DNA of 64,000 bases from the NCBI GenBank assembly GCA_934045075.1, contig OW203729.1, forward strand, positions 10,856,704-10,920,703. The letters run 5' to 3'. The DNA is from Yponomeuta sedellus (lineage: Eukaryota > Arthropoda > Insecta > Lepidoptera > Yponomeutidae). The position numbers and the translations under genes were made by a program. The notes under the pieces are model-generated. The model was not told where the DNA came from. It was given only the letters and a program-made list of their open reading frames with translations, and did no database searches. Below, piece after piece: positions 9,901-24,900 of the stretch. How positions within the stretch are numbered: the stretch's first letter is position 1; every line of letters starts with the position of its first letter.

Positions 9901-12900
9901 ACGATCAACATTAATGTTTTGTTTTTGTCTCAATCCAAACCGGTTCTCGTAATACAGTGATCATGTCGGTTATTCTGACTTTATTCGTGATTATATTAGC
10001 GTTAACATTATTACTCACCGTATTTCACTACGCCACGGGCGGCCGCCACTACTGGCTGAAAAGGAATGTGCCCTACAGGGAGCCGTGTCCTATTTTCGGC
10101 AATTTCGGTGCGACGTTAACGATGCGCCGGAGCTACACAACAATGCTGCAATATTTTTACGACAGTTTTCATTGTGAGAAGTACGTCGGAATATTTCAAG
10201 CGCGGAGGCCGACTCTGATGTTGCGGGATCTGGATTTGGTGAAGAGTGTGTTGTCAACGAAGTTTTCCAACTTCAGCGATCGCATCTCGGTGGCGACGGA
10301 TACGCAGCGCGAGCCGCTGCTGCGAAACCTCGCCAACATGAGCGGCGCGGAGTGGCGCGCCATGCGGACCATCGTCACGCCCACCTTCTCCTCCGCCAAG
10401 ATGAAGGCCATGTTCCCTCTTATTGCCGAGTGCGCGCAAACTCTCAAAGAGGAGCTCCTGAAAGAATCAACCGAAGAGGTAGACGTGCCTTCCTTGATGA
10501 GTCGCTTCACCACCGACGTCATCGGCTCCTGCGCTTTCGGAGTCAACCCGGCCTCGCTGACAAACCTCGGGTCACCGTTTCTCAAAATGTCACAAAGAAT
10601 GTTCAAAACGACCCGGTCTGCTATACTGAAAAGGTACTGCCGTACTTTCTTTCCAAGGCTTTTTAAATTGTTCAACCTCAAAACGTACCCGGAAGACGTG
10701 GAGGCATTCTTCTCGTCGATTATCCGCCAGGTGCTGTCGGAGCGTCGCAGCAGCGGAGTACAGCGGCAAGACTTCCTCCAGCTTATGTTAAACGTGCAAC
10801 AGTCAAAGCATGAAACCGAACAAGAGATCGTGATGACCGACGAATTGATCACATCGAACTCATTTATATTCATGCTCGCCGGCCTAGAATCGACGGCGAC
10901 CAATATGTCGTTTGCTTTTTATGAACTGGCTAAGGACAAAGATTTGCAAGAGAAAATCAGGCAGGAGATACTACAGTGTATGGAGCGAAATGGAGGCCTG
11001 ACCTACGAGGCCGTGAGCGCAATGCGTTTGACGACGCAAGCAGTGCTGGAAACTTTAAGACTTCATCCGTCAACTCCTCTCACCACCCGCCTATGCACAT
11101 CACCGTGCAACCTTACGCCAGAGTTGGCCGTCAAGTTAAGAGAGAACGTCATAATCCCGCTGTCCTGCATCATGAGAGACGAGAAGCATTTCCCAGATCC
11201 GGACAAGTTCAACTTGGATCGGTTCCAGGACGACACGCATCCTGCTGGCTTCTTGGCCTACGGTGATGGACCGAGAAGTTGTCCAGGTAAGCGATCAATT
11301 TTCAACTACTATTTACTTAAGTAATTTTCTCGAAAGTGTAGTTAAGTACCAACTCATTCCAAGGTAAAGTAAAAGCGACGCAGTTGCTTTCGAGATAATC
11401 ACTGTGTGTGAATGGGGATATCAATCACCGCCCATTAGTCGTATATATTTGAATAACAACCGATGTTCTCACGCCGTTATTTATTAATTGGCTTAATTGT
11501 TTCCTCTGACACTTGTATTATTGTTTGGAGTTCATATAAACAAATAAAATTGTTTATAAATACTATATGATGGAACTAATGTTTAATTAACTTATGTTTT
11601 CTCATTTGCATACAGAGCCGCCGGCAACCCAATACATAGGCCACACACGCCGATCGTCTTTTAAAATGCATTTGTTTATCACCGGTCACTGACTTACATT
11701 GATTTTATCAATGTGCGTCGTTGCCGTGTTTTCAGTCGATTGCCAAGTTTGTTATCATAAACAGTGAAGCAAAGAGCGGTCTCGCTAAAGCTGAGAACAC
11801 CAACAGCGGGAATTAAATTATTATATCAATAGTTTTTAATGACTCGTGACGCGACGAGTTATATTTTACCTAATAAATAATCGCGATTAGACCCATCATT
11901 AACTACATAATAGACCTTATAGACCTTACCGTCAACGCGTTTTTTTTTATTTATATACTGACACAAGAGCTCAAAGGCACAAGGCGTGTCCAGCAAGTAC
12001 TAGAACGTAAAAATTAACATACAATCATTTTTTATTTGCGCAAAACTGTCGTTGATTGTACCCTGCTGTAGTTATTGAATACTTAAGTGCAAAACTGGCT
12101 CAAAATGGATGGAAAGACTGCGAGATGCGCGTTTTGTAGCGCAGAAGTATCAAAAGTCTCGTCTTTAAATTTCTGACATTATAGCAAAACGCACGACTTG
12201 CGCCGTCACACCTACTACCAATGCTGAAGTTCCTTGCTAGTTACCGCGAACGACGACGAAATATAGCGCGCTCGGTGTGTTCCCTTCTTAATTGTTAAGT
12301 ACGTTTACAACCGAACTGAGCTCTGATAAGTTGGTCGCAGATTTATCGATAAATGTGTAGAGATAAACTGCGATTTATTATCTCATTGTTTTGCTTCACA
12401 GGAGCCCGCTACGCCCAGCTGATGGTGCTGGCAGGCTTGGCAGCCGTTCTCAGCGTGTTCGCGGTAGAGCCCTGCGCCCGGACCACGCCGCGCATCGAGT
12501 ACGACCCCCGAAGCGTTATGCTTAAGAATAAAGGCGGCATATGGTTGCGATTCACGCGTCTTACGGACAAATAACTGCTTGTTAAAAGCCGTACACGTAC
12601 ATGTGTAAAAATGTCGGTCTGAAGCGTTTACGGTTGGTTGTCTATATATCTATGCATGTCGTGTCTGCTTTTCTTTGAACTCCAATATAAAACGGACTGC
12701 GCAGACGATAGAGTGGAGAAAACAATGATTTATCGACATGTGGAACTGAAGTAATGGTTTCCGGGTTATGCGTTTATTCAATTAAATATTCTTTAGAACA
12801 TATAAGCAAAGAATAATTTTATAAGGGTAAAAGGACTGATATCAACTGGGCTTACACGATGTCTCTATTATATGGGAAATCAATTCCTCAGTTGACATCA

Positions 12901-15900
12901 CTGATTGTACAGTACTTAAGATTATGAGATTACGATTTCGTAGAACTATTATGGATGAGTGCGCTGGAGCGGTTATCAGCTGACATAATTTTGATCTGGT
13001 ATTCCCCTTGCTGCTATTCAAGGTCTTCAATGTAACTTCAGATAAATATAAATGGCATATGAAATATTTTCTGTCCTCATCCTCATCCAGCTGTGCTTTG
13101 GGGGAGGTCAGTGTCCATCTGTGGACGAAGTCGGACAGATGGAAGGAATATTTCAAAATGTGTAATAGAAATAATTAAATTTTGTGCTGAATAACGTTAA
13201 AAATAAAACTCTAATTTAGACTAAATTCATTCACATAGATATACAATTTTAATAAGTTATTTTAATGTCATTATCTTATCGAATTCCACGAATGCTCAGT
13301 CACACGTGAGCAAGTACTTAAGATTAGTCTTACATCATCACATTTTATTATAGTTATTGTTGAAGCTTCCTAAATAAATCATGTAGGTATGTTATTGTTT
13401 TAGTATTGAAACATAATTTTACAGTGTTATTTTCTGTGGTCTTTTCATGTCTAGTACATGTAAGTTAATCTCAATGGTACTTAATCATCGTCAATAGTCC
13501 ATGATTTACGTAAATCGTTAATCATAGGTGAACTTATTGACCGCAAATTGTAACTTACATTTCTGTTTACTGAAAATAAAGCAAGATTTCAAATAATTTT
13601 TGCGTTTTGTGTTTTTCTTCCTATAAACAGTGGGTGGTCTCACATGACTTGCCCACCCAATGGCTCATTGTTTCTTTATGTGAATCGTGCGTTTCGTTTT
13701 ACAGCTTCACGATTGTGAGTTGCTAGAACAATTGCAGGCGCATAACTTCGTCGACAACTGCCTGGACATTCTCGTCGAGTTTTGCAAGAATCAAATCGAG
13801 CCCAATAATAACCTCGGTAAGATAATTAAGCAGTCCTTTAACGACCCGAATTAATTTCATGTTAAGGTCTATCATAAGACTAACTGATTGCAGTGCTCTT
13901 ACAGGGTATCATGTACTTACCTACAAATACCAATACCATCTGTATCTATAACGTACGTGATTTAGCAATAAAGAATATGAATGAAGAACGTGTAGGTCGT
14001 TATAGTAACATGTACACTTATCAATAAAAGGAATCTGAAGTAAAATTCGAAAAATAATCGGCTGCCCTGTTGCTTCATATATTTTGAGTTGATATTCTTA
14101 GGGTTGCAAGACCTGTCTGATGTTTTAATTTCAGGCTCATTGCTTTGACATAAGTATAACAAATTTTCAGAGCTGTGCCCGGACTAGCTTTATTTAAATT
14201 AGAGTTTTCCTAAGTTCTTAAAACTAGCAGGCGTAAACGTTGTTTTACCTAGTCGGGAAGTCTAAATATTGGAGGTATTGTCATCTATCGAAATCATAAT
14301 CAGCGGGGAGATTAAGGAAACTCTTTCTTTGAGAGGACGCTTGAGTCCTGTAGTGTGTGCCGCTACCGTATGCATTTAAACCTGTTTATAATTTACTTCG
14401 TGAAAACATCGTGAGGAAACCTGAGTGTCTGAGGTGATCAAATACCTCAGTGCTTGAAACTTACAATTGGGCACGCGTGGTAATTAAGCCCATATTCTCT
14501 TTCTGAGAGAGGATCTGTGCGCTGCAGTGGGATGTTTATAGGCTACCATTTTTTTTATTTAATACGTTATTGTAATCGAGAAAAGAAACGCAAGACGTTA
14601 GGTAATACAATCGAATACAGTCGACAGCACATCAACCTCTACATTCGTGCTTTCTAATCGGTTAAGTTAATGGCGACTTCGCAACAAAAAATGTATGTGA
14701 CGTATAAATGTGACCTGTTGTCGACTGTTCATCGGCGAGCTAATTTCTTTTTTCTTTTTTATACTGTAATATGTGAAATTTTTAGAGCCCAACGTGCCGA
14801 TATCGATTCTGGAACGGCGGCCCGAGCTAGAGGTGCGCGCGCGCAAGTGCAGCGATCTCGTCGTTTTGCCGACCTCCGCTGCGCTGGTGGGGTGTCCGCC
14901 GCAGACCCCGGCCTTGGTCATCGACCTGGCGAATGTGATTTACAATGTCGCCGGGCTCGCGAAGGCTCCACTGCAGTCCTGGAATGAGCAGGGACTGTTT
15001 CGGTTGCTATTTAGGTGGGATTTATTACCACAGTATTCCGAAGAAGTTCCGGGTTCGAATCCCGGCTGGGGAAAAAAAATGCCCAGGTCTGGGATATTAA
15101 CTGTTTATAATGACGCTGTTTCTGGTTCCCATGACACATCGTATCGCAGTGTAGGGACAGAAACAATGCATGTGCCTGTGTGTAAATTTTATGTTATGTA
15201 TGTTTAGACTCGATAATCTGAGGAATATTGCTGGCAGCGGCTGGATGAGGTTGGCCGAGGGCAGAAATAAGTGGCTAGCTGTGATGAGTACCGGCTGATT
15301 CACTCATTCTCTGGTTTTGTGTGTTAAAAATGCAGGACAAAGTTATACAGTTAACTGGTCTTATGGCGAGTGTCTATTTTTTATTATATACCAAATAAAT
15401 AAAAATGAAGGACTCCTCAAGGAGATATTCCCGTACAAACAAATAAACCTAGATTTGTGTTCTCTAAACATATTGGTAAAGTTTCATTGAGTTCCAGCAT
15501 GTCGTTTGGAAATTAAAACCAAACTACGTATTTATGGAAATTGCTCCTACAAGGACCCTTTTAAGTAAATGAACTATGTTAATTCCCTACGTTTCAGCAA
15601 CGTTGCAGTTATCATGGTCTTAGGTAGACTCAAATGGCGAATACAGTACCACCAGTTAATAAAAAATATGGTTGAACAAAATGGTTCGTAAAGCATTTTT
15701 TGCTCCTGCAAAGTACCGGCATACAGACACGAACACGGACTGACGCCTCTTTTTCACGTCATTACAGACTGTTAATTACTTGCTAATTCTGACAATAAGT
15801 AGGTAGTTAACGCGCTTTCCCGTCTTTTTGTTTCAAAATATATCTCTGTATCGAGTGTTGCTTGACAGCAAGACCGATTAACCCAAGAAAGGCAACGAGT

Positions 15901-18900
15901 TCAAATCCCAAAAAAATTCGCCAAAAATTCATCATCGGCCCACTCCTGGATATATTCCCTTTTCCCATCATGCCATCATTCGCGGTACCTCGCCATTTGC
16001 ATCCACGGCCGACTTGATCACATCGTCCGACCATAGGGCGGTTGATCTACCCGCTGACCGACCGACCACCGCCCTTTGACTATCTCTATACCATAATTTT
16101 TAATAGTCATCTCACAGCTGACGACATTGTGAAAGCGTCTGGGAAACATTGGACGAGACTAGCGTAGGACCTGATGGGTTGGCGTGGAAGAGATGAGGCC
16201 TATGCCCAACAGTGGGCTCTGTTTATGGGCTGATTGAATAGATAGATCTCACATAAGAGGCCTCTCTTCCGTCGGTATCACGGAGTGTTAACTACTTGCT
16301 AACTCGGGCAGTATCTAGTTCACACGTCTGTGACTGTGAGTCTATGATGAGTCTAAATGATCATGTCTGTTTCGTGCAGTAATAGCTCTCTTTCAGAGGT
16401 GAAGACCGTCTGACAATCGGAACGCCCCGTTGGAATGCCAAGAATATATCTCAGACAGTTTGGTGTAGACAGGTGTTGTCATTAGATGCTCTATCAAGTA
16501 TAGATGTAAAACCTTTGTTACGCGTCTGCTACGGCGGCGGTAGAGTAGAATATAGATACTATTTTTCTGATTAGGTTTCCCGATGGCGATACGTCAATAA
16601 AACAACTGCAGATGGTGGAAACTTATTGTGAATTCAACTTCTGCTCTAACTGAAATATTTCGGAGAATTATCGGAAGATGATTGAGCACAGCGAAATAAA
16701 TACGTAATTGGAAAGTATTGCGGGATCATGCAATACCAAGCTATGAATACAGAATATACATAACAACGCGACGGTGCCGAAACGTCAGGAATTGATTTTA
16801 CCTAACAAACACGATCAGATAATTCTGTCAAACATAATTCAGTCAAAGTTGGCGAAACTGGAAATTTGCTAGATTTAAAGTTAAATACAGTGCAATATAC
16901 AATATGGTCATGCGCCCGTTATGGTCTAACGATGTTAATTATAAAAACATGATACCTTTAAAACACTACTCCAAATGCAGTTTTAATTGTCTGTAGACTT
17001 TCCCTTTACTAGGACAGTATCTGTGTAGTGTTCAAATGAATCCTTTTTTTATAAATAAGTGACTATAGGTTTTACATATTAAAACAAGAGTCCTCAAAGC
17101 ACTCCAAAAACGTTGATTAAAATAGTATGTGGTGGACATTTTACAAGGAAAGACAGATTAAATAAATAAAGTCTATTTATTTAATCTGTCTTTCCTTGTA
17201 TGAGTATGAGTGTTCTAGAGGAATCCTGGGTTTATAAATAAGGCTGTAAGTTTTTTTGTCTGTTTTCCAGGTGCGCAATTTCGTCCCACGGCAGAGCGGA
17301 GGAGCGCGTGGCCTTACGCGCCGCGGCGTGTCGCGCGTTGGCACGCGTGTGTGACGCGCAAAAATGCGTGCGCGTCGTCCTCGCCAACACCAAGGACTGT
17401 CTGCACGAGCTGTTGGCTACGATGAAGCCTTTGTACGAAGGTAACGGTGGTTCATTTACTTGTACGCCTATGGGTAGTAGATCGGTAGATTCTGGGTGCC
17501 TTCGTATTTTTTTGATTTCCAAGTTCTGTACATTTGTGATTTTTTTCTTGCCTTACCACTCGCTGTGAGCTGTGAAAAAGTATTACGCTGGGAAGAAAAT
17601 CATTTCTGCAAATCGACGGCCTCTGTTGCGCAGCGGTAGCGCATCTGCCTATCATGCAAGAGGTTCCGGGTTCGATCCCCGGCTGGGGCCAAAAAAAAAC
17701 CCCAGGTCTTGGATGTTTACATGTTTGTGATGTCGATGTTTCTGGTTCCGACGACACAGGGTATCCTAGTGTAGGGCCAGAAGCCATGTATGTGCCTGTA
17801 TGTAAATGTTATGTTATGTTATTTATACATGCATAAGTTCACGTCTGCATTCCAAAGAGGTAAGCAGAGGTTTGCCACTTGCTACGATCATGACAATCTA
17901 CTTTCATCAACATTCATTAGTCACGCTGGTTTCGAGTAAAAGTGCGCTGGGCATTATTAATAACAAGTTTATAACCGTGCTCCTTTTAGGTATTTGATAG
18001 CTTTTAGAAACTGTAATTACAAGCGTATCATTTCCAAAATACTATTTTTCTGGTCACGAACTTAGATAAACTGGGTTATGGTCACCAGTGAAAGACATTA
18101 CAAACGTGGAAAACACGCAAAGACGCACAATAAAAAAAACTGAGCTAGTCATGTTGTTTTGTACAAATCAACATACGGCGCCTCCCTGCAGGTTCCCCTT
18201 CGACCCTGTAGTAGTAATCAAACGCATTGCCTTTAAACCAACCATGGGAATGCTTTGCAACATCTCGTGAAGAACTATATCAATGTCCCCATTTCTGAGG
18301 CATTTCGGGTCTTTTCTTGCACCTCAGGAAGGTTAGGCCTTACTCCACCACGGGGGCCAAGTCCGGGTTGGTGCTGACAGTGGCGGGTCTTATTGTGAGA
18401 AGTTATCAAGCCGCCCATAAGGCCTCTGCTTAACGCTTAACGACTGCCATTACGTGTCAACCGGAACCTACGGCTTAACGTACCTTGCGAAGTACGGAAG
18501 CGGTCGGAAAAAATGCCACTAGCGGTAGTCACGGCACGGTCACCCAACCTGCACCTGACCTCGCCTATTGTTGCTTATCTCAAGTGATTAATTCGAAACA
18601 TTCGGTTCGACTATGCCACGAGCGCTTCTCGTGAAGCAGCCTATATAAAATGAAGAAAATGTGTAATATATGGTTTATAGTTTTTATTGCATCGTAAATG
18701 TCAGGATTTCCAGGAAATTCCTGTGCACAATGAAATACCACTTAACATCAATGTTTTATTGGTGTGTTATGTTTTACATTGAAAAGATGTGACATATTAT
18801 GTACTAGATAACTTTGTAATACGTTAGGTACTTTCTAGATAAAGACCAAACAACATAATCGTTGTGTTAGTCATCTAATACAAATTAGATAGTAATTAAG

Positions 18901-21900
18901 ACTTACATACTAGTGTAGTAACACTTAGTGTTACTACAATAAAAAATAACAAATCGTACGTAACCTGCGGCATAACGTAGCTGTAGAAACGTCACGCAAA
19001 AACAGAAACATGCTCACTTCCTTGTACTTTTCACAACATCAAAGATACCTACATAGTATACTCGAATCTTTGTTGGCTCTGTGTTATCCTGATTAAGCAT
19101 TATAATATAATGTAAAAAAGTTATTATTTACACCAAATGGTTGGGTGATGGGCAGACCGCCATATGGACCGACAACATTGTGAAATTAGCTGATTAACAA
19201 AACTGCCAAAAGACTTTATGTGTTGGTATGAACAGGCCTACGCCCAGTCATCGTCGTCGTTGGGCTATATTAGTTCTTTGCTGGCCATAGCCCTCCCCTA
19301 ATAAGCGCAATAGCGCCCTGTCTGAAGCAAGCAAGATGGAGACAGGGCGCTACGCCCAGTGATCGGCTCCATTTATGGGCCGGTTAGATAGTTAGATAGA
19401 TGTACCAAATGGACATAATTTTAAAATAGGAATCCGCGCCATATCGCGGAAAATCTATTTTGAAGTTTATGTTTTTTTCCCGTTTGTTGAAATGTCGCCA
19501 CAAGTATAGGCGCGAAACAAAAGTGGTAAACAATTCAATAAAGTATTCGTCGGATAAAAACTCTGCGGGATTGCGGGATTGAGTCACAATCACTCATCTT
19601 GAAAAACATCAGTGATTGCTATTTTAGGTAATGAAGATTTAAAATGAGGTATTCTTTTTTCAGAGATACACTATATATTTGAATAATTTTACAGACGAGT
19701 GTAACGAGAACAACTTTGATGCGCACACGCAGTCACTTTTGCTCCTGGCGACGCTATTGCCCGAGCGAGCAGCCAGCGAGAGCGTGTGGGACGGTCTGAC
19801 GGATTCTTTCGCGGCGGCTTTCTTCCATCTCTTATTGCAGTCTGTCGAGGATATTGACTGCACTGGTAAGGTTTAGACTCTTCTTTCGACAATGCTTGGA
19901 TGTCTATTACGCAATCGCGCAAAAATGACTCAATGGATTGAGTCAAATGGAACGCATTGACCATGTCCTGGAACAAAACAATAGTATTATATTTGTTTTA
20001 ATCTAAATCCCACACACAGGATGTTGTAGGCAGACGTTTCTCTCGAATTAAATTTCAGTTTTACGTTAATGTATACTTTTCAAATTGTCATTCGGGACCA
20101 CGGCACCTGAAAACGTGCCGAAACGTTGGAAAATTGTAAAAATGTAATAAACGAGCATAAATCCGTGTAAAAACAGTTTAAAAACCTATTTAGAGGCTAA
20201 AAATTCCACCCATGCCGGGATTCGAACCCGCGACCTCTGGCTATCCGTGCCAGATCAAAAAAAAGTAAACGTTATTGTCGTAAAAGTATACATAGATAAT
20301 GCTATCCTCGGATGTACGATGGCATGGCAGTCGTACGTTTTGTTGCGATAAAATGTCGGAAATTGACAATCAATGTACAATGTACTGGAAAGTCGAGACT
20401 ACTTTTGACATATAAAACGTGCGACTATAGCGTCTTCGTAGCGTCCCTCAGTTCCCCAAACTAGAATAATCTATTGTAAAGTAACTGTAGTAACTGTATT
20501 CATTTGGTTAGAAATGGACACTTTTTTACAATGGTGTCATATGAGATTTGACCAAACGTGAGTGATTGACGCTGAATTTATAACATCATCATTATCCCAT
20601 TCCCAGAGCTCCAAAAAGCAGGACTATACTGCTTGACTCAACTGGCGCAGTCGATTCGAAGCAAGAAGCAAGTGGATGAGTCCAGCGACTCCTGGGCGGC
20701 CTTGCTAGACGGTCTGCCCTCCCCGTACTATGTGGAGCCCACGCCGCGCCTCTTCGAAGGTGGAGACGGGACCAAGAACGACTGCCAGCCTGAATTCTGG
20801 TGCGAGGAGATGTGCAAGTGCCTGATATCGCTCTACAGCAAGCACTCCGTCGAGAAGACGAAGTGCCAGTCCACTCCTGGTGAGATTAGTTCTTATTTGT
20901 TATAGTCTCGAACAGAAAATAAATATACGAAGAAGAAGCCGAGTTACTTATTTAAGTTGAAGAATTGCTCAGTTGAAGTGGCATTGGGCGGGGCACGTAG
21001 CTCGAGGAACTGATGGCCGTTGGGTTGAAAAAATTCTTACCTGGCGCGGACCTCACGGACCGGACGACCCAGCGTGAGTAGTCCCTCTACCAGATGGTCT
21101 GACGACCTGGTTACAGTGGCGGGGAGTCGCTGGATGCAGACGGCACAAGACCGTGAAGCTTGGAAAACCATGAGCATAAAATTTTACCTAAAATCCAATG
21201 CCATGAGGGAGCCCTCTGTCCTGCAGTAGGCGTCAAATGACTGATGATGATAATTGATATGCACCCCTTGTATGTCCCCACTGCTGTATCGCAGGAATGT
21301 TAGGCCATACTTCACCACGGGGGCCAAGTCCGGGTTGATGGAGGATTAAGAGAGTGGCGGCCTTATTGCCAGAAGTTATCAAGCCGCCCATAAGGCCTCT
21401 GACATGGCTTAACGATTGCCATCGAGGATGATGATTGTCATAATCTTAATTATATTTCTTTTTTATGCACTAACCCGTGCTAGTGACAATTTCAAAAACC
21501 TGTTGAGAGGCTGAACATTCCAAGTTAGGCCGCGGGTTCGAGTGGAATTTTTAGCTTCTAAATAGGTTTTTTAAAATATCATAATCTTATCGAACGAAAC
21601 GTCTCTTCGACCATTGCAGAGGCCCTGTGGTCGCAAGTGGCGTCGAGCCTGTCGTGCCTGCTGGCAGTGAGCGGGCGCGCGCGCCGCTACGCCGTGCACC
21701 GCGGCCTGCCGCCGCTGCTGCTGGCCACCCTGCAGGCCGTCCGCGACCACCTCTCGCTGCACGGGAAGCCCGCTGAACTCATACGGAACGCTAACAATGT
21801 GAGTCTCCGTTGGGTTGAGTGACGCCGATTTTGCCTTCTTCAACTCTTTGACGACCTTTGTGGCGTAGCGGTAGCGCGTCTGCCTACAATGCAAGAGGTC

Positions 21901-24900
21901 CCGGGTTCGAATCCCGGCTGGGAACAAAAAAAGCCCAGGTCTTGGATGTTTACATGTTTGTGATGTCGTTGTTTCTGGTTCCCACGACACAGGGTATCCC
22001 AGTGAGTGGCCAGAAGCAATGTTTGTAAATGTGATTGTTAAATGTTATGTGTTAACTTATTCCAGTTGTCAAATATGTTGACGCTTCAGAAACGTTAAGA
22101 TGGATAATCCAAGTATGTAGACATTTATATTACAACAGAGGGGATAGTTAAAGCGCTTGTAGCCCTGTAGTCATGCATAACGACCTGCAGCTCCCGCTGC
22201 ACGGAAAGCCTGCTTACCTCATACGGAACGCAATGTGAGTCCATTAGGTCAAGTGACGCCAATTCATCTCTGTTCAAGTTACTCCTGCTGTCAAATACAC
22301 ACATAATTTGATGATGATGACGTGGTCGTGTATAAAGGGCTGCAGCAGCTACTGCTGGCGACCCTACAGATCGTTCGCTACAATGTCTCGCTGCAGGTGA
22401 AGCCCGCCGAGCTTACATACTAATAAGTGAGTCCATTGGGTTGAGTGACGCCGATGTCTCCATTTCGAACACTTCAGAAACGTTAAGATGGATAATCTAG
22501 AGCAATAGACAGTTACATCCTAATAGAGGGGCTCGTCAAAGTACTTGCCGTCCAAATGTTCTTAGAGGTCATGCATAAAGGCCTCCATCAGCTACTGCTG
22601 GCGACACATTTGACCTTCAGCGACCAACTCTGACGGGAAGCCAGCTGAGCTCATACGGAATACCAACAATGTAACTGACTGTAGTATCTTAGAGTAAAGA
22701 ATCGGGCGCACGCGTTGCCACAGGAAGTTCGCAAATTTCTCTTGCTGCATGGGAAGATCGTTGAAACACCAACAATGTGAATAACGCTCTGGTAACGCTT
22801 GATAGAGGCACTTTTACAATTTAATTCAATTTATTTCAACGTGAAGAATTTACATTCTATTTGCTGAATGTCAAAGTACAATGTAACATAAAAGTGAAAG
22901 CCGCTGCTTTCGGGCCGTAGTGTAGTGGAGAAAAAAAAACTCCACTCTGACCATCTTTTCTCAAGTCTTCTTAAATCTATATAAATCAGATACACATATA
23001 CGTATGATAAGATTCCATGATTGCCTTTAATGACTTTAAATTCCAAATAGGTCGTGAAAACATAACAAGTGCTGCGGCCAGACACACGAACAGCACTCGT
23101 TCACTCTGCCCATTTCTTCTTGACACGCAAATGACTTCTTCTTCTTCTTCTTGACGACCTCTGTGGCGTAGCGGTAGCGCGTCTGCCTACCATGCAAGAG
23201 GTCCCGGGTTCGAATCCCGGCTGGGAACAAAAAAAAAACCCCAGGTCTTGGATGTTTACATGTTTGTGATGTCGTTGTTTCTGGTTCCCACGACACAGGG
23301 TATCCTAGTGTGGGCCCAGAAACAATGTATGTGCTTGTATGTTAATGTAATGTAATGTAAATATGCGCAACACAGCGGATTTTGTGATTAATGGAACGTG
23401 AAAATACGATTCGATAAGAGATCTTGTTTCAAGTGTCTTAGCTTAGTGCTGGCTAGGAAGAATGTCCCAAATACGAGGATGTTCGAAAATTACAGATTTA
23501 ACTAACCATACGCTTTGTTCCAGAATCCGGTTCTACACACCCTCTACTGGCTGCTGGAGCTGATGACGTGCCTCATGGTAGAATGCCCAAGTGCAAAAGA
23601 AAGCCTCGCGTCCAACGGTGTCACTGTCTCGCTCACTCGCCTGTGGCCCTGGTGCATGATGACGGATTTCCTCAGGCTGGCTGTCGTGGAGTTTCTTCTG
23701 ATCTTCACTAACAACTGCCCTTCAGGTTCATTGATTCTTGTGACTATAGTTTGTAATAGTTATTAGCATTTACCATACGTTGCTCTAGAAGAAAGGAGAG
23801 AGAAAGTGAAAGAGAGAAAGCGGGAGAGATAATAGTTGTGTTAATTGCTTTGTTTTACAGTTGTTGCGTGTTAAATTTATTAAACACTTCTTCTTCTTGT
23901 GGTGACATCTCATATCGGAGGTCAGTTTGTGGCCACTCTAACCCGTGATCTGGTGGCTCGGAACAAATTGATGATGCCTGTCTGACACCATTCAGCCAAG
24001 TTTTGCAGCCTGCCAGCTGCATTCAACTCTTAGTTCAATCACAAATAATTGAGTTGTAATAAACTAAACTAATAAACACACCACGCGTGTCATAGTAGGA
24101 TTTGAGCAAAGATGACCACAGTGGAGTTTCTCTACAAACTTGATCCAAAGGGAGTTGTTAATGTTGTAACTGAATCTATCACAATTAATTGAACGATTAC
24201 ACCAATCAATCAGCCCGTACTCGTCCATTGCGTCGTATCGTCGTCGGTCCGGCGAGCCGATGGGCGTCCTCCGCGCGTTAGCCAGTTCGTGGTCTCCTCT
24301 CGAGAACCGACATAATCTTTAAGCCGAAATAAATGTTTGCCGATGCAGTGGTAGCGGAGCGATAGAACGCTGGCTTCTTAATCGGCATGTCGTGAATCCC
24401 GGCATGTACCAATGACTGTTTTCTAAGTTATGTACAATTGTGAAGTTGTAGTAGTAATACCACTCACATACGGTAAAGGAAATCATCTTATGTATTCTTA
24501 CATAGGATGTTGAAACACCCTAGTGTGCCTGAAGTATTAGTATACCTCAATACCTCATACCTCAGCGATTGCTACGTACAATGACCTAATGTTTTCCGCA
24601 CTTGGCCAAGTGTGGAAAATATCGGGTCTAGCTAAGTAACACATGTTAACTTTGAAGGAAAACATTGCGAGGGAAAGGAGGTTTGACTCCGCACTTATTG
24701 ACTACTGTTTCCTGTGGGCTAGGCCGACTAAGCTGTCAGGATGACATAGGTGCTGGGCAAGCCTACACCGTCTAAGAACAATGTCCCAGGTACCTCCGCG
24801 TCCGAGTCTCTATACATCTATTGTGAGTGAAGATGCCACTATAGATGCTGTATAAATAACTTATTACGTAGATGTAGATTTATAGTTATATCTTAAACGG

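Noticed and set aside
12104..12200. Possible zinc-finger relic (RCAFCSAEVSKVSSLNF, stop, HYSKTH)
   Set aside because: Cys and His spacing is suggestive of a BED-type finger, but it is only about 35 codons with a stop and no neighbouring transposase, so not listed as a gene.
15807..16034. Minus-strand 75-codon frame with a hydrophobic segment
   Set aside because: No recognisable domain, splice sites or family; lies in repeat-derived intron sequence.
23715..23730. Donor TTCAG|GTTCAT for the rotatin WPW exon
   Set aside because: Would leave phase 1, incompatible with the next exon, and would drop the GSLIL residues that complete the family pattern.
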